A stretch of DNA of 64,000 nucleotides. It comes from Strigamia acuminata. Lineage: Eukaryota > Arthropoda > Chilopoda > Geophilomorpha > Linotaeniidae. Position 1 is the stretch's first letter, and each line of letters starts with the position of its first letter. The stretch is taken from positions 9,727,060-9,791,059 of the forward strand of contig OX442314.1 of assembly GCA_949358305.1 (NCBI GenBank), in the 5' to 3' direction. Under the pieces are notes generated by a model. It saw only the letters and a program-made list of their open reading frames with translations. It made no database searches and was not told the origin of the DNA. Made by a program: the position numbers and the translations under genes. Shown piece by piece: positions 10,940 through 23,713 of the stretch.

Positions 10940-11250
10940 GGGGGGCTAAAAATGAGTTTTTGGAACTAACAATGAATTTTTGGATCTTTTTGGATCTAAA
11001 AATGAATTTTTTGATCTTTACATGAATTTTTGGATCTAAAAATGTATTTTTTGATCTTTACATGAATTTTTGGACCTAAAAATTAATTTTTGGGTCTAGA
11101 AATGAATTTTTGGATCTAAAAATGAATTTTTGGACCTCAAAATGACATTTTTGGACCTCAAAATGAAATTTTTGGACCTCAAAATGAATTTTTGGCTCTC
11201 AAAATGAAATTTTTGGACCTCAAAATGACATTTTTGGAGCTAAGTCATGG
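10940..11250. repeat. Short tandem repeats (TTTTTGGACCTCAAAATGA type)
   Basis: About 15 imperfect copies of a 19-22-bp unit. The same block is in units 2 (17277-17587) and 3 (24740-25050). A shorter version of the same repeat is in unit 4 at 31540-31675. Confidence 0.85.
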
Positions 11251-11438
11251 TATTTGTTATCGAGTACCGCCCCAACACTATTTGATTTTATACATTTTAA
11301 AAACAGTTTTGAGCATTGTTTACAGAATATGGATTCAATGCGTATTTTTTTCAGGAAGAGTTTCATTCTGATATATCTCAATGTCCCTAATCATAAACAA
11401 AAATAAAATTGATTGGGCAAGGTACGTATATAATATAT

Positions 11439-12280
11439 ATTCTTGTTCGACTCAAAAGGGACAACTTCTCCCATTGGCCGAGCCGTATCACTGGTGTAGT
11501 GATCCAAAAATATAAACCCAAACACAAGAAATGCATTACAATGTACAGACATTGTAATCGATTGCCTAAGTAACGCCAAAATTTCAAAATATTGTGCTTT
11601 CCAGACAAAGCAACCAATAAACAGAACAAACATGAGTTTTACATTTATTTTCGCATAAAACTTTATTTCCTAAATGGAAATAACATTTTATAATAAAATA
11701 CAATTAAAATTATATCAACTTAAATGGTAATAAAGGGTGTCCCAAAAATAACGCAAGATTTGAATTAGCCGCCATTTGTGCAGTAAATTGTTGGCAACCC
11801 TGAAACAACAACGATTTGACAGCTGAGAGTTTAGGGTTTTATCTGCCGAAATTGGATTATATTGATGTGGCCAATATGTGGTTTCAACAAGACGGTGCAA
11901 GAAAAAGGGGCCAATTCTGATCACCGAAACCGGTGATGTCTCATGCAGTAATTGAATTGTTTCCATGGTTGTATGGCAATATGGCATGTGGCACCGTCTT
12001 GTTGAACCACATATTGGCCACATTAATATAATCCAATTTAGGCAGATAAAACCCTAAACTTTCAGCTGTCAAATCGTTGTTGTTTCAGGGTTGCCAACAA
12101 TTTACTGCACAAATGGCGGCTAATTCAAATCTTGCGTTATTTTTGGGACACCCTATAGCAATCACAAAACAAAATAAAAATAGAAACTACTTCTCCTAGT
12201 GGTAGTAATACAGACTGGAGTTAGGATTAATGCGGCTCCGCCAATGGGAGAAGGTGTCCTTTTTGAGTCGAACAAGAGTA
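11439..12280. mobile_element. Outer MITE interrupted by a mariner-type foldback element
   Basis: The ends are inverted repeats: CTTGTTCGACTCAAAAGGGA at 11442 and its complement at 12255-12276, continuing through TTCTCCCATTGGC. No coding capacity is seen. A segment with GAGCCGTATCACTGGTGTAG is also present in the MITE at 59163, so the two are related. Copies: 17776-18617 and 25239-26080. Confidence 0.75.
11734..12154. mobile_element. Mariner/IS630-type foldback MITE
   Basis: Almost perfect inverted halves of about 190 bp, starting AGGGTGTCCCAAAAATAACG and ending with its complement, inserted in the outer element. Each half contains a transposase-derived stretch; the left half reads DVANMWFQQDGA, the conserved segment with the second catalytic aspartate of mariner-like transposases. 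The element therefore seems to have arisen by inverted duplication of a transposase piece. Copies: 18071-18491 and 25534-25954. Confidence 0.8.
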
Positions 12281-12360
12281 TAGATGTTTTATGCAACAAT
12301 AATAGGGGAACACACTAAATGTAAACAATGAGCACAGATCAACACAGTTTGTACAACTAC

Positions 12361-12507
12361 TAAGCTTGTTAACCCGATCCGATCCGATACGCCAATCCGC
12401 GGATTTGATCCGCTCGGATCGGATCCGCATTTTTTGATCCGCACTATTTTCGGATCGGATGCGGATTGGCCAGAAATCCGATCCAATCCGATCCGTTAAC
12501 AAGCTTA
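12361..12507. mobile_element. 147-bp hAT-type MITE
   Basis: Flanked by perfect 8-bp duplications ACAACTAC (12353-12360 and 12508-12515). Terminal repeats are TAAGCTTGTTAAC. The interior consists of GATCCGATCC-type repeats. Copies in units 2 and 3 are at 18698-18844 and 26161-26307. Confidence 0.9.
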
Positions 12508-12713
12508 ACAACTACAGAACCTTTTTAGTTTAAGCTTCCCCTGTTACAGTTCGTGCTCAGTATCTTGATGCTAAATTTGTACTTCGCATCCTATTCTGCG
12601 GAGATGATTTTTTAATTCCAGTTGTTTGTTGATTTGCTAAAAATAGTATAAGTTGAAAGTAAAGAATTATGTGGCAAGTTGTTTCGTATGGTTTTTTTGT
12701 GGCCGATTGCCGG

Positions 12714-13434
12714 TAAGGGTGCGTTTGGATCGGTTTGGATCGGTTTTTTAAAAGATCCGATCCAATTCAAATAATGGCGGATGGGTAAATTGGTTATTCA
12801 ATCTAATCCGAAAATAAATGGCGTTCTATCCAATCCAATCTGTATTCAATTCAAACCGAATTCGGATTTCGGATCGGATTGAGTTCCAAACGTCACATTT
12901 CACAATAATGATGAAATAAGTTTTAAAAAAAAGTATTGTTTAGTTTTATTAAAAATTCCAAAGAGAATTGAACATTAGAACTTAAAAGTTAGGAAATTAA
13001 AATATTTCCAGGCAATACTACGTTTTTGGTTTGGTTTTGCTTTCGCCGCCGCAGCTTCTACGATAGGTTGTTCACCGGAATTCGATTTGGATAATTCGAT
13101 TGCAGACATACTTACAGCTAAGACCAGTTGATAATGAAAACTAAAGTGACGATATGACATTCATATACAGGAAAACGAAATACAAACGTCCTATAAACGA
13201 AACTATGAAAGCATATACACGAACACGCACGTCCTAAAAACGTTATTTTTATTTCGGATGATATGGATCGGTTTCGGTTTTTTCCAACTAACCGATCCGA
13301 AATGTACGGATAAAAATTCGGAATATCCAATCTGATTAAAAAAAAAACGGATTGCTTTGAGGCCATCTGAAACCGATTCAATCCAATCCGAATTCGGTTT
13401 GAATCGGATTGCATTCGATCCGAACGCACCCTTA
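12714..13434. mobile_element. 721-bp hAT-type non-autonomous element, unit 1
   Basis: Flanked by perfect 8-bp duplications ATTGCCGG (12706-12713 and 13435-13442). Ends are TAAGGGTGCGTTTGGATCGG and the complement of TAAGGGTGCGTTCGGATCGA. No transposase frame is found. Unit 4 has GATTGCCGGTCACTG uninterrupted at about 33565, the empty site. Copies: 20177-20897 and 27640-28360. Confidence 0.92.
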
Positions 13435-13459
13435 ATTGCCGGTCACTGCAACACACGCA

Positions 13460-14622
13460 CCCACATGGCCACATGACCGAACGTTTCTACCAGTTATGAA
13501 GCTGCAGTCATTGAGTCTGTTATTGGCGATAGCGGCAAAGAAGAGGCTGAAACTCAAGCAGTATGATGTGGAAACGGCCTACCTTTACGGTCACCTTGAT
13601 GAGGAAATCCACATGCTCCAACCAAAGGGTTTCATAAAACAAAGGGCGGAGGAGTTGATTTGTGTTTTACAAAAGAGCTTATACGGCTTGCGACAATCCG
13701 GCAGATGCTGGAATAAGGAATTGGACAAAGGATTGAAGACTTTAGGCTTTGACTGTTTGAAAGGGGATCCATGTATATACACAAGCATAAACGACGACGA
13801 ATATTTTGCCATTGGAATTTTCGTGGACGATATGGTGGCAATAGGATCGACTGATGACATCATTGTTGGCGGCAAAATGAATGCCTTACGCAAATTCTTC
13901 AAACTAGATGATATGGGGACACCGAAACATGTTTTAGGAATGAAAGTGACAGTTAGCAAAAAGGAGATCATCTTGTCACAAGAGGAATATGCGAACAAGA
14001 TCATCGAGAAATACGGCATGCAGGACAGTGCAGCCAAGAAGAGTCCACAACCGACAGACCAGGATCTGTGCAAAGAGTTGAAGAGAGTGGACAGTACTAC
14101 TTACCAAGAGATCCTGGGAAGTTTGATGTATCTCATGTTGGGTTCGAGGCCAGAGTTGGCTTATGCGGTGAGCCGACTATCATCTTACTCGAGCTGCCTG
14201 ACTGACAAGTGAGATGCACCTGAACGCACTTAAGAGTACACTACAGTATGTTAAAGTGACCAAGGCGTACGGAGTGTTGTTTGATCGAGTGCGCAAGCCA
14301 TTGGAACTAATGTCTGATGCAAGCTGGAGTGTGGGGCCACAAGCAAGATCCTACATCGGGTTCGTCGTGACGTATGGGGGTTCCATGATCGTTTGGAAAG
14401 CCCGCTAGCAGAAATTAGTAACACTATCATCATGCGAGGCTGAAATTGTGGCGCTGGCGGAGGGAGTCAAGGAGCTAAAGTGGCTGAGGGGATTGAGATC
14501 GGAGCTCAAAATGGAAAGTGGGAAAGTTGGCTTAGATTTTTTTCGCAATAGCAAGTCGGCAATCCACTAGGCTAGGCTAAGCGCAGAGCGAAACATTGTC
14601 GTAAAATACTGGAGCGAGTGAA
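13460..14622 (+). pseudogene. Copia reverse transcriptase/RNase H fragment, unit 1
   Basis: The plus strand encodes the Copia RT: LKLKQYDVETAYLYGHLDEE, LQKSLYGLRQS, the active-site FVDDMV (usual YVDDM) and YAVSRLSSY. The frame ends at TGA 14212 after about 250 codons and resumes in another frame as RNase H (SDASWS, SSCEAEIVAL), with further TAG stops at 14406 and near 14568. Gag, protease and integrase are absent, so it is a truncated dead element. Identical copies sit at 20923-22085 and 28386-29548; each joins directly to the next H2B upstream region. Confidence 0.85.
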
Positions 14623-14949
14623 CAATAACAAATAGATTAAAAATTACATTAATTCATTTTTAAAAACAATTTATCAAATTTCTAGCATAAACCGTATCAA
14701 ATAAAAAATATTACCGTAGATTTAAATTTTAAACACGCAAAACGACGTAACGTCGTAAATAGTATCGATCGGTGGAGTTCTCGTGAATTCTCCCTGGTCG
14801 GCGCTACACTCCGTGACACGTGATCGGCTTTAACCAATCAGAAATCGTTTTTTGAATTTCTTTAACGTCCGTCCTTTCTCCTGTATACAAGCGAATTAAA
14901 AGTGAAGATAATCAGTTTTCGTTTCAATCCTGTCCAAGTGATTAAAGCC

Positions 14950-15345
14950 ATGGCTCCACCAACATCGCAAGCTAAATCAATCGGCAAACGGGGAAGACCG
15001 CCAGTCGTTGCAGGCGATAAGAAGAAAAAGCGAAAGAAGTCGGTCGAAAGTTTTGGCCGATACATTTATCTCGTCCTTAAGCAAGTTCACCCGGACGTTG
15101 GCATTTCGTCCAAAGCCATGTCGACTATGAACAGCTTTATGAACGATATGTTCGAAAGGATCGCCTCCGAAGCTTCGCGTCTAGCGAAATTTAGCCATCG
15201 CCCGACTTTGACGAGCCGAGACATTCAAAGTGCTATTCGATTACTCCTGCCTGGGGAATTAGCCCGACATGCCATCAGTGAGGGCACCAAATGCGTTGCC
15301 AAGGTCAACGGGTCGTATCTTGCCGGCAACAAGCACAATGTTTGA
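14950..15345 (+). CDS. Variant histone H2B, copy 2 (hybrid)
   Basis: Intact, 131 aa. The promoter and first 25-30 codons match copies 3 and 4, while from about codon 30 onward it is identical to copy 1, including the 3' UTR. The switch lies between about 15005 and 15036. An in-frame upstream ATG at 14902 would add 16 residues, but MAPPTSQ is the shared start, with no such frame at copy 1. Confidence 0.92.
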   Translation: MAPPTSQAKSIGKRGRPPVVAGDKKKKRKKSVESFGRYIYLVLKQVHPDVGISSKAMSTMNSFMNDMFERIASEASRLAKFSHRPTLTSRDIQSAIRLLLPGELARHAISEGTKCVAKVNGSYLAGNKHNV

Positions 15346-15981
15346 ATTTATGGATGTTTTGGACAGTTTTGACTGGAAAGCCCAAGTTTTTGTGTATTTT
15401 TAAGAATTTGTTGTAAAATTGTGATTTTTTTTTTTGAAAATTTGATATGCAGTGAACTTTTTTTGTGTTAAATGTTAATTTTGATAAATGTGTTTAAAAT
15501 AAAAGAATTTTGATTTAATTTTGTGTTATATTTGTTTAATTAAAGCTTAAAAATTAAATTTTTGTTATATAAAATGGTGCCGAAGGTTGCTAGGCGAAAC
15601 TGGTTGAAAATCGAGAATGGCGGACAAGACACGTGATCGCCGATTGAACGGTAGGAAAATGCAAATTTCGCTTTGATTTATTGATAAAAATGATACAAGT
15701 TTAAAGTTGTTGTACGGCAATATTAAATCATCAATATTATTTTATTTATTCGTCATTATTGGTTAATTTTGTCTGGATAATTGTCCGAAGTCAACAAATA
15801 CAATAGCGTCGTTGCTACGTAGGCATTAGGCAACAAGATCAATGTATTTATTACGTCGTTATTAATGGCTCCATAAAAAGATTTTTAATTATTATTTTTA
15901 TCTTATGTTTCCGAACTTGAAATAAAATCGCGTGTTAAATTAAATTTTCGTTGTTGCTTTTTTATCCCGTCTACGCGCAGC

Positions 15982-16250
15982 ATGATGCCGCCATTTTTGC
16001 TGCTGTTTTTACTGATGAAATTAGTGATCGCTCAACGGGGCGACGAAAGCTGCCAATCTGCTTATGTCGGCGACGGATGGTGCGATCCGATATGCAACAA
16101 CAGAGGGCAGAGATGGGATAATGGCGACTGTTGCCCGGAAACATGTAAAAAGCAGGCAACAAACAAACATGAATGCGGCAATTGGGGATATCAATGCGTG
16201 GAAAAAGATGTTCCGGAATGGTTTCGCGACAAAGTTCGACTGTGTTTTAA
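15982..16250 (+). pseudogene. LNR-domain gene, unit 2: exon 1
   Basis: Identical to unit 1 exon 1. The partner exon lies 3.2 kb downstream at 19466-20056 but is frameshifted, so the gene is broken although both exons and splice sites remain. Confidence 0.75.
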
Positions 16251-16475
16251 GTATTTGAAAATTATCGATATTTTTTGGCATGAAATGTCTATTGATCGGT
16301 GTTGGGCGCAGTACCAGTGCTGGAATTAGAAGTTTTAAAAGTATCGTGATCTTGCAAGCCGGGGCGGATCGAGAAAACAAAGACAAGAGAGGCCATTTTG
16401 ATTCAATCTTTTTATACAAAAATTAGATGATTTTGGCCAAAAATTAAATTTTGACTAAAAATTGAATGTTTATAG

Positions 16476-17235
16476 GGGACTCTATAATACGCGCGATATT
16501 CTTATCTGCGACGTCGCGGTTATGAATATCACGTCCATTCATAACCGCGAATTCGCGGATAGGAATAGTGATGGTATTCACTACCGCGACACTTTGAGAT
16601 CAACTTATTCACACCCGCGACGTCGCGAGTGTGAATATAACGTCCATTCGTAACCGCGAATTCTTTGACATCTAGGTCCCCCAACCCCTGCACTTATGGA
16701 ATCCAGAAACGAATAAAATCTCACAAAAAAAACAAAGAAACATTAAAAGAACACGATGCAGCGTGTTTAAGAAAACAATCAGTTTATTGCCAACAGTACA
16801 TTTTTAAGCTGCAACCAGATTCGCGATCTCATCGTGTGACCCACATCAACAAGAATGGCATTGTCAAAGAACAAAAAAGACTGCTCTTCTCCTTTCTTGC
16901 ACCACTCCTCGATAGATTGGGACCACCAAAAGGAGAGTATCACTCTCGCCCGCCGCCATTGTGTCGCCCGGGGTTTAAGACGCGGAAAGCGGAACGTTAC
17001 GCGGACGTTACGCGACACGTTACGCGGACGTTACGCGACACGTTACGCGGACGTGTCATAAAACACTACGGCCACACTTTTCGCGGTTACGAATATTTAA
17101 ACAAGTCGAGGAACGTCGCGGTTACGAATATAAAGTCATTCGTAAACGCGAATTCGCGGACATAAACAGCGATGGTATTCTAAACCGCGAATCCACGATT
17201 CGCGGTTTTGAATATCGCGCGCATTATGGAACACC
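16476..17235. mobile_element. 760-bp DNA element, unit 2 copy
   Basis: Same element as at 10139-10898, inside the LNR gene intron, copied by unit duplication rather than by new transposition. Confidence 0.85.
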
Positions 17236-17775
17236 GTTTATAGTCAATGCTTGAATATTTTTTAGCGTTTATTTTTGGGGGGCTAAAAATGAGTTTTTGG
17301 AACTAACAATGAATTTTTGGATCTTTTTGGATCTAAAAATGAATTTTTTGATCTTTACATGAATTTTTGGATCTAAAAATGTATTTTTTGATCTTTACAT
17401 GAATTTTTGGACCTAAAAATTAATTTTTGGGTCTAGAAATGAATTTTTGGATCTAAAAATGAATTTTTGGACCTCAAAATGACATTTTTGGACCTCAAAA
17501 TGAAATTTTTGGACCTCAAAATGAATTTTTGGCTCTCAAAATGAAATTTTTGGACCTCAAAATGACATTTTTGGAGCTAAGTCATGGTATTTGTTATCGA
17601 GTACCGCCCCAACACTATTTGATTTTATACATTTTAAAAACAGTTTTGAGCATTGTTTACAGAATATGGATTCAATGCGTATTTTTTTCAGGAAGAGTTT
17701 CATTCTGATATATCTCAATGTCCCTAATCATAAACAAAAATAAAATTGATTGGGCAAGGTACGTATATAATATAT

Positions 17776-18617
17776 ATTCTTGTTCGACTCAAAAGGGACA
17801 ACTTCTCCCATTGGCCGAGCCGTATCACTGGTGTAGTGATCCAAAAATATAAACCCAAACACAAGAAATGCATTACAATGTACAGACATTGTAATCGATT
17901 GCCTAAGTAACGCCAAAATTTCAAAATATTGTGCTTTCCAGACAAAGCAACCAATAAACAGAACAAACATGAGTTTTACATTTATTTTCGCATAAAACTT
18001 TATTTCCTAAATGGAAATAACATTTTATAATAAAATACAATTAAAATTATATCAACTTAAATGGTAATAAAGGGTGTCCCAAAAATAACGCAAGATTTGA
18101 ATTAGCCGCCATTTGTGCAGTAAATTGTTGGCAACCCTGAAACAACAACGATTTGACAGCTGAGAGTTTAGGGTTTTATCTGCCGAAATTGGATTATATT
18201 GATGTGGCCAATATGTGGTTTCAACAAGACGGTGCAAGAAAAAGGGGCCAATTCTGATCACCGAAACCGGTGATGTCTCATGCAGTAATTGAATTGTTTC
18301 CATGGTTGTATGGCAATATGGCATGTGGCACCGTCTTGTTGAACCACATATTGGCCACATTAATATAATCCAATTTAGGCAGATAAAACCCTAAACTTTC
18401 AGCTGTCAAATCGTTGTTGTTTCAGGGTTGCCAACAATTTACTGCACAAATGGCGGCTAATTCAAATCTTGCGTTATTTTTGGGACACCCTATAGCAATC
18501 ACAAAACAAAATAAAAATAGAAACTACTTCTCCTAGTGGTAGTAATACAGACTGGAGTTAGGATTAATGCGGCTCCGCCAATGGGAGAAGGTGTCCTTTT
18601 TGAGTCGAACAAGAGTA
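17776..18617. mobile_element. Outer MITE with nested mariner foldback, unit 2 copy
   Basis: Base-identical to 11439-12280; the foldback is at 18071-18491. Confidence 0.75.
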
Positions 18618-18697
18618 TAGATGTTTTATGCAACAATAATAGGGGAACACACTAAATGTAAACAATGAGCACAGATCAACACAGTTTGTACAACTAC

Positions 18698-18844
18698 TAA
18701 GCTTGTTAACCCGATCCGATCCGATACGCCAATCCGCGGATTTGATCCGCTCGGATCGGATCCGCATTTTTTGATCCGCACTATTTTCGGATCGGATGCG
18801 GATTGGCCAGAAATCCGATCCAATCCGATCCGTTAACAAGCTTA
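18698..18844. mobile_element. 147-bp hAT-type MITE, unit 2 copy
   Basis: Same element and same ACAACTAC duplications as unit 1. Confidence 0.9.
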
Positions 18845-19277
18845 ACAACTACAGAACCTTTTTAGTTTAAGCTTCCCCTGTTACAGTTCGTGCTCAGTAT
18901 CTTGATGCTAAATTTGTACTTCGCATCCTATTCTGCGGAGATGATTTTTTAATTCCAGTTGTTATTTAGCAGTATTAAGCCTAATATTAGGCCTAATAAT
19001 CCTAAAATAAAATAATAAACAAAAATATTTTGGCACTACACTGTGGATTACTTTTACTAATGAGTTTATTGTTGTTTATTTACAAATTTCAATTCCTCAT
19101 ATTAGGGGGTTACACAAATGATGCGCTGAAGGCGCTGAAGCGATTATGACGATTACCGTACTGCCTCATTTAAACGCCCGAGTGTTTAATTTTTTTTTGG
19201 GCCGATCCATAATCTTTCTCCCGAGCCAGCAGATTAGCTGAGAACCATCAAATGGATGTTAACACAAGTCCCCTATT

Positions 19278-19404
19278 AGACCGTTGGAAAAATGAAGTCA
19301 GGTGATACGCTAATGTGATCGCAACAATGGTTGCCCCTATAACGTGTAGTTCTGTTTTTGTAGGCGGAGCCAAACTGCATTACATCATACTTTTCCAATG
19401 GTCT
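19278..19404. mobile_element. 127-bp MITE-like inverted repeat
   Basis: Ends AGACCGTTGGAAAA and the complement of AGACCATTGGAAAA. No convincing target duplication is visible. It lies in the segment missing from unit 1; a copy is at 26741-26867. Confidence 0.5.
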
Positions 19405-19465
19405 ATTTTAGAGTTTATTGAATTTTTTATCTCCATCGTTCGTAAAGCATTTGATTACAATACAG

Positions 19466-20056
19466 ATCATCTCCAGAAGCGGGCACCAATCACGATGAGT
19501 GCGGCAGAGGTTATTTCCCAAGCAAGACTTGCGCTGCGCCTGGAGAATACACGCAAGAGTATTTTGACAACACGGATAATCGCCCTAGCGGTTGCCACAT
19601 GAGTTGGGGACTGGAAACAACGGATCATTCCTACAATTATCCACCATGGTTTCGTGATATGCAAATCTGCTTTAAATGGATCCAGAAACCGGACAGCGTA
19701 GGGATATGTAAAAGTTCCACGCAAACGTCGGTGACTACACTGCGGATTACGTGGACGATTCGGACGATCGTGTTGGTCAGAATACTGTCAAAGGTTGCGT
19801 TTTGACTTGGAAACTTCAAGTGCCCACAGCGGCCGACGCCTGGGCTCAGCGGTTGATGATGTGTTTAAAGATTGCAGCCTCTCACCCTACACCGGTGGCT
19901 GAAAACAGCAAAATGCAGTGCAGTTGGGAAAATAACGCTCGTTATTGCGCGAGCAATGATAGATGGACGTTTGCCTATTACGATGGAACTGATAGTAAAA
20001 GATCCGGCGGTTGTAAATTGCAATGGAGTATTGGGTTCACTGGATATTCACCGTAG
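19466..20056 (+). pseudogene. LNR-domain gene, unit 2: exon 2, frameshifted
   Basis: It keeps the CAG acceptor and the motifs of unit 4 exon 2 (PPWFRDMQICFKWIQ, later WSIGF near the end). Relative to unit 4 it lacks 13 bp between two GTCG repeats (around 19731), which shifts the frame and stops translation at 19805. The 3' part (19806-20056) stays open in its old frame but can no longer be joined. Confidence 0.85.
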
Positions 20057-20176
20057 TTGAATTTTGTCCGATAAAACTGATTTGTTAATAATTGATTTGC
20101 TAAAAATAGTATAAGTTGAAAGTAAAGAATTATGTGGCAAGTTGTTTCGTATGGTTTTTTTGTGGCCGATTGCCGG

Positions 20177-20897
20177 TAAGGGTGCGTTTGGATCGGTTTG
20201 GATCGGTTTTTTAAAAGATCCGATCCAATTCAAATAATGGCGGATGGGTAAATTGGTTATTCAATCTAATCCGAAAATAAATGGCGTTCTATCCAATCCA
20301 ATCTGTATTCAATTCAAACCGAATTCGGATTTCGGATCGGATTGAGTTCCAAACGTCACATTTCACAATAATGATGAAATAAGTTTTAAAAAAAAGTATT
20401 GTTTAGTTTTATTAAAAATTCCAAAGAGAATTGAACATTAGAACTTAAAAGTTAGGAAATTAAAATATTTCCAGGCAATACTACGTTTTTGGTTTGGTTT
20501 TGCTTTCGCCGCCGCAGCTTCTACGATAGGTTGTTCACCGGAATTCGATTTGGATAATTCGATTGCAGACATACTTACAGCTAAGACCAGTTGATAATGA
20601 AAACTAAAGTGACGATATGACATTCATATACAGGAAAACGAAATACAAACGTCCTATAAACGAAACTATGAAAGCATATACACGAACACGCACGTCCTAA
20701 AAACGTTATTTTTATTTCGGATGATATGGATCGGTTTCGGTTTTTTCCAACTAACCGATCCGAAATGTACGGATAAAAATTCGGAATATCCAATCTGATT
20801 AAAAAAAAAACGGATTGCTTTGAGGCCATCTGAAACCGATTCAATCCAATCCGAATTCGGTTTGAATCGGATTGCATTCGATCCGAACGCACCCTTA
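20177..20897. mobile_element. 721-bp hAT-type element, unit 2 copy
   Basis: Same element and ATTGCCGG duplications as in unit 1. Confidence 0.9.
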
Positions 20898-20922
20898 ATT
20901 GCCGGTCACTGCAACACACGCA

Positions 20923-22085
20923 CCCACATGGCCACATGACCGAACGTTTCTACCAGTTATGAAGCTGCAGTCATTGAGTCTGTTATTGGCGATAGCGGCA
21001 AAGAAGAGGCTGAAACTCAAGCAGTATGATGTGGAAACGGCCTACCTTTACGGTCACCTTGATGAGGAAATCCACATGCTCCAACCAAAGGGTTTCATAA
21101 AACAAAGGGCGGAGGAGTTGATTTGTGTTTTACAAAAGAGCTTATACGGCTTGCGACAATCCGGCAGATGCTGGAATAAGGAATTGGACAAAGGATTGAA
21201 GACTTTAGGCTTTGACTGTTTGAAAGGGGATCCATGTATATACACAAGCATAAACGACGACGAATATTTTGCCATTGGAATTTTCGTGGACGATATGGTG
21301 GCAATAGGATCGACTGATGACATCATTGTTGGCGGCAAAATGAATGCCTTACGCAAATTCTTCAAACTAGATGATATGGGGACACCGAAACATGTTTTAG
21401 GAATGAAAGTGACAGTTAGCAAAAAGGAGATCATCTTGTCACAAGAGGAATATGCGAACAAGATCATCGAGAAATACGGCATGCAGGACAGTGCAGCCAA
21501 GAAGAGTCCACAACCGACAGACCAGGATCTGTGCAAAGAGTTGAAGAGAGTGGACAGTACTACTTACCAAGAGATCCTGGGAAGTTTGATGTATCTCATG
21601 TTGGGTTCGAGGCCAGAGTTGGCTTATGCGGTGAGCCGACTATCATCTTACTCGAGCTGCCTGACTGACAAGTGAGATGCACCTGAACGCACTTAAGAGT
21701 ACACTACAGTATGTTAAAGTGACCAAGGCGTACGGAGTGTTGTTTGATCGAGTGCGCAAGCCATTGGAACTAATGTCTGATGCAAGCTGGAGTGTGGGGC
21801 CACAAGCAAGATCCTACATCGGGTTCGTCGTGACGTATGGGGGTTCCATGATCGTTTGGAAAGCCCGCTAGCAGAAATTAGTAACACTATCATCATGCGA
21901 GGCTGAAATTGTGGCGCTGGCGGAGGGAGTCAAGGAGCTAAAGTGGCTGAGGGGATTGAGATCGGAGCTCAAAATGGAAAGTGGGAAAGTTGGCTTAGAT
22001 TTTTTTCGCAATAGCAAGTCGGCAATCCACTAGGCTAGGCTAAGCGCAGAGCGAAACATTGTCGTAAAATACTGGAGCGAGTGAA
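20923..22085 (+). pseudogene. Copia RT/RNase H fragment, unit 2 copy
   Basis: Identical in frame structure and stop codons to 13460-14622. Confidence 0.85.
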
Positions 22086-22412
22086 CAATAACAAATAGAT
22101 TAAAAATTACATTAATTCATTTTTAAAAACAATTTATCAAATTTCTAGCATAAACCGTATCAAATAAAAAATATTACCGTAGATTTAAATTTTAAACACG
22201 CAAAACGACGTAACGTCGTAAATAGTATCGATCGGTGGAGTTCTCGTGAATTCTCCCTGGTCGGCGCTACACTCCGTGACACGTGATCGGCTTTAACCAA
22301 TCAGAAATCGTTTTTTGAATTTCTTTAACGTCCGTCCTTTCTCCTGTATACAAGCGAATTAAAAGTGAAGATAATCAGTTTTCGTTTCAATCCTGTCCAA
22401 GTGATTAAAGCC

Positions 22413-22808
22413 ATGGCTCCACCAACATCGCAAGCTAAATCAATCGGCAAACGGGGAAGACCGCCAGTCGTTGCAGGCGATAAGAAGAAAAAGCGAAAGA
22501 AACCGGTCGAAAGTTTTGGCCGATACGTTTATCTCATCCTGAAGCAAGTTCATCTGGACATTGGTATTTCTTCCAAATCTATGTCGACCATGAATAGTTT
22601 TATGAACGACATGTTCGAAAGGATCGCGTCCGAAGCGTCCCGTTTAGCGAAATTAAGCCATCGGCCGACGTTGACGAGCCGAGACATTCAAAGTGCTATT
22701 CGATTAATCCTGCCTGGTGAATTGGCCCGACATGCCATCAGCGAAGGCACCAAATGCGTTGCCAAGTACAACGGGTCGTATATTGCCGGCAACAAGCACA
22801 ACGTTTGA
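22413..22808 (+). CDS. Variant histone H2B, copy 3
   Basis: Intact, 131 aa. It matches copy 4 except that the highly conserved histone HPD (loop before helix 2) reads HLD. Relative to copies 1 and 2 it has about ten substitutions, mostly conservative (V/I, F/L, L/I). Its CDS and 3' UTR to about 23045 are copy-4 type, then sequence switches back to the unit 1/2 type. The promoter has TATACAAG in place of TATAAAAG. Confidence 0.9.
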   Translation: MAPPTSQAKSIGKRGRPPVVAGDKKKKRKKPVESFGRYVYLILKQVHLDIGISSKSMSTMNSFMNDMFERIASEASRLAKLSHRPTLTSRDIQSAIRLILPGELARHAISEGTKCVAKYNGSYIAGNKHNV

Positions 22809-23444
22809 ATTTAAGGATGTTTTGGGACAGTTGTGATAGGAAAGCCGAAGTTTTCGTGTATTTTTAAGAATTTGTTGTATAATTGTGATTATTTTTCGAA
22901 AATTTGTTATTTAGTGAATTTTTTTGTGTGTAAAATGTGAATTTTGATAAATGTGTTTAAAATAAAAGAATTTTGATCTAATATTGCATTAAATTTGTTT
23001 AATTAAGGCTTAATAATTATTTTTTCGTTGTATAAAATTGTGTCGAAGGTTGCTAGGCGAAACTGGTTGAAAATCGAGAATGGCGGACAAGACACGTGAT
23101 CGCCGATTGAACGGTAGGAAAATGCAAATTTCGCTTTGATTTATTGATAAAAATGATACAAGTTTAAAGTTGTTGTACGGCAATATTAAATCATCAATAT
23201 TATTTTATTTATTCGTCATTATTGGTTAATTTTGTCTGGATAATTGTCCGAAGTCAACAAATACAATAGCGTCGTTGCTACGTAGGCATTAGGCAACAAG
23301 ATCAATGTATTTATTACGTCGTTATTAATGGCTCCATAAAAAGATTTTTAATTATTATTTTTATCTTATGTTTCCGAACTTGAAATAAAATCGCGTGTTA
23401 AATTAAATTTTCGTTGTTGCTTTTTTATCCCGTCTACGCGCAGC

Positions 23445-23713
23445 ATGATGCCGCCATTTTTGCTGCTGTTTTTACTGATGAAATTAGTGATCGCTCAACG
23501 GGGCGACGAAAGCTGCCAATCTGCTTATGTCGGCGACGGATGGTGCGATCCGATATGCAACAACAGAGGGCAGAGATGGGATAATGGCGACTGTTGCCCG
23601 GAAACATGTAAAAAGCAGGCAACAAACAAACATGAATGCGGCAATTGGGGATATCAATGCGTGGAAAAAGATGTTCCGGAATGGTTTCGCGACAAAGTTC
23701 GACTGTGTTTTAA
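23445..23713 (+). pseudogene. LNR-domain gene, unit 3: exon 1
   Basis: Identical to units 1 and 2. Its second exon (26929-27519) carries the same 13-bp deletion as unit 2. Confidence 0.75.

Noticed and set aside
11715-12023. 102-codon minus frame suggesting a small protein
   Set aside because: It is a frame through the mariner foldback arms; the recognisable transposase remnant is on the other strand.
12714-13434. Open frames of 60-118 codons inside the 721-bp element
   Set aside because: They arise from GATCCGATCC-type repeats and show no transposase motif.
13591-14073. A 160-codon minus-strand open frame in each Copia fragment
   Set aside because: It is the reverse shadow of the RT frame, whose motifs are clear on the plus strand.
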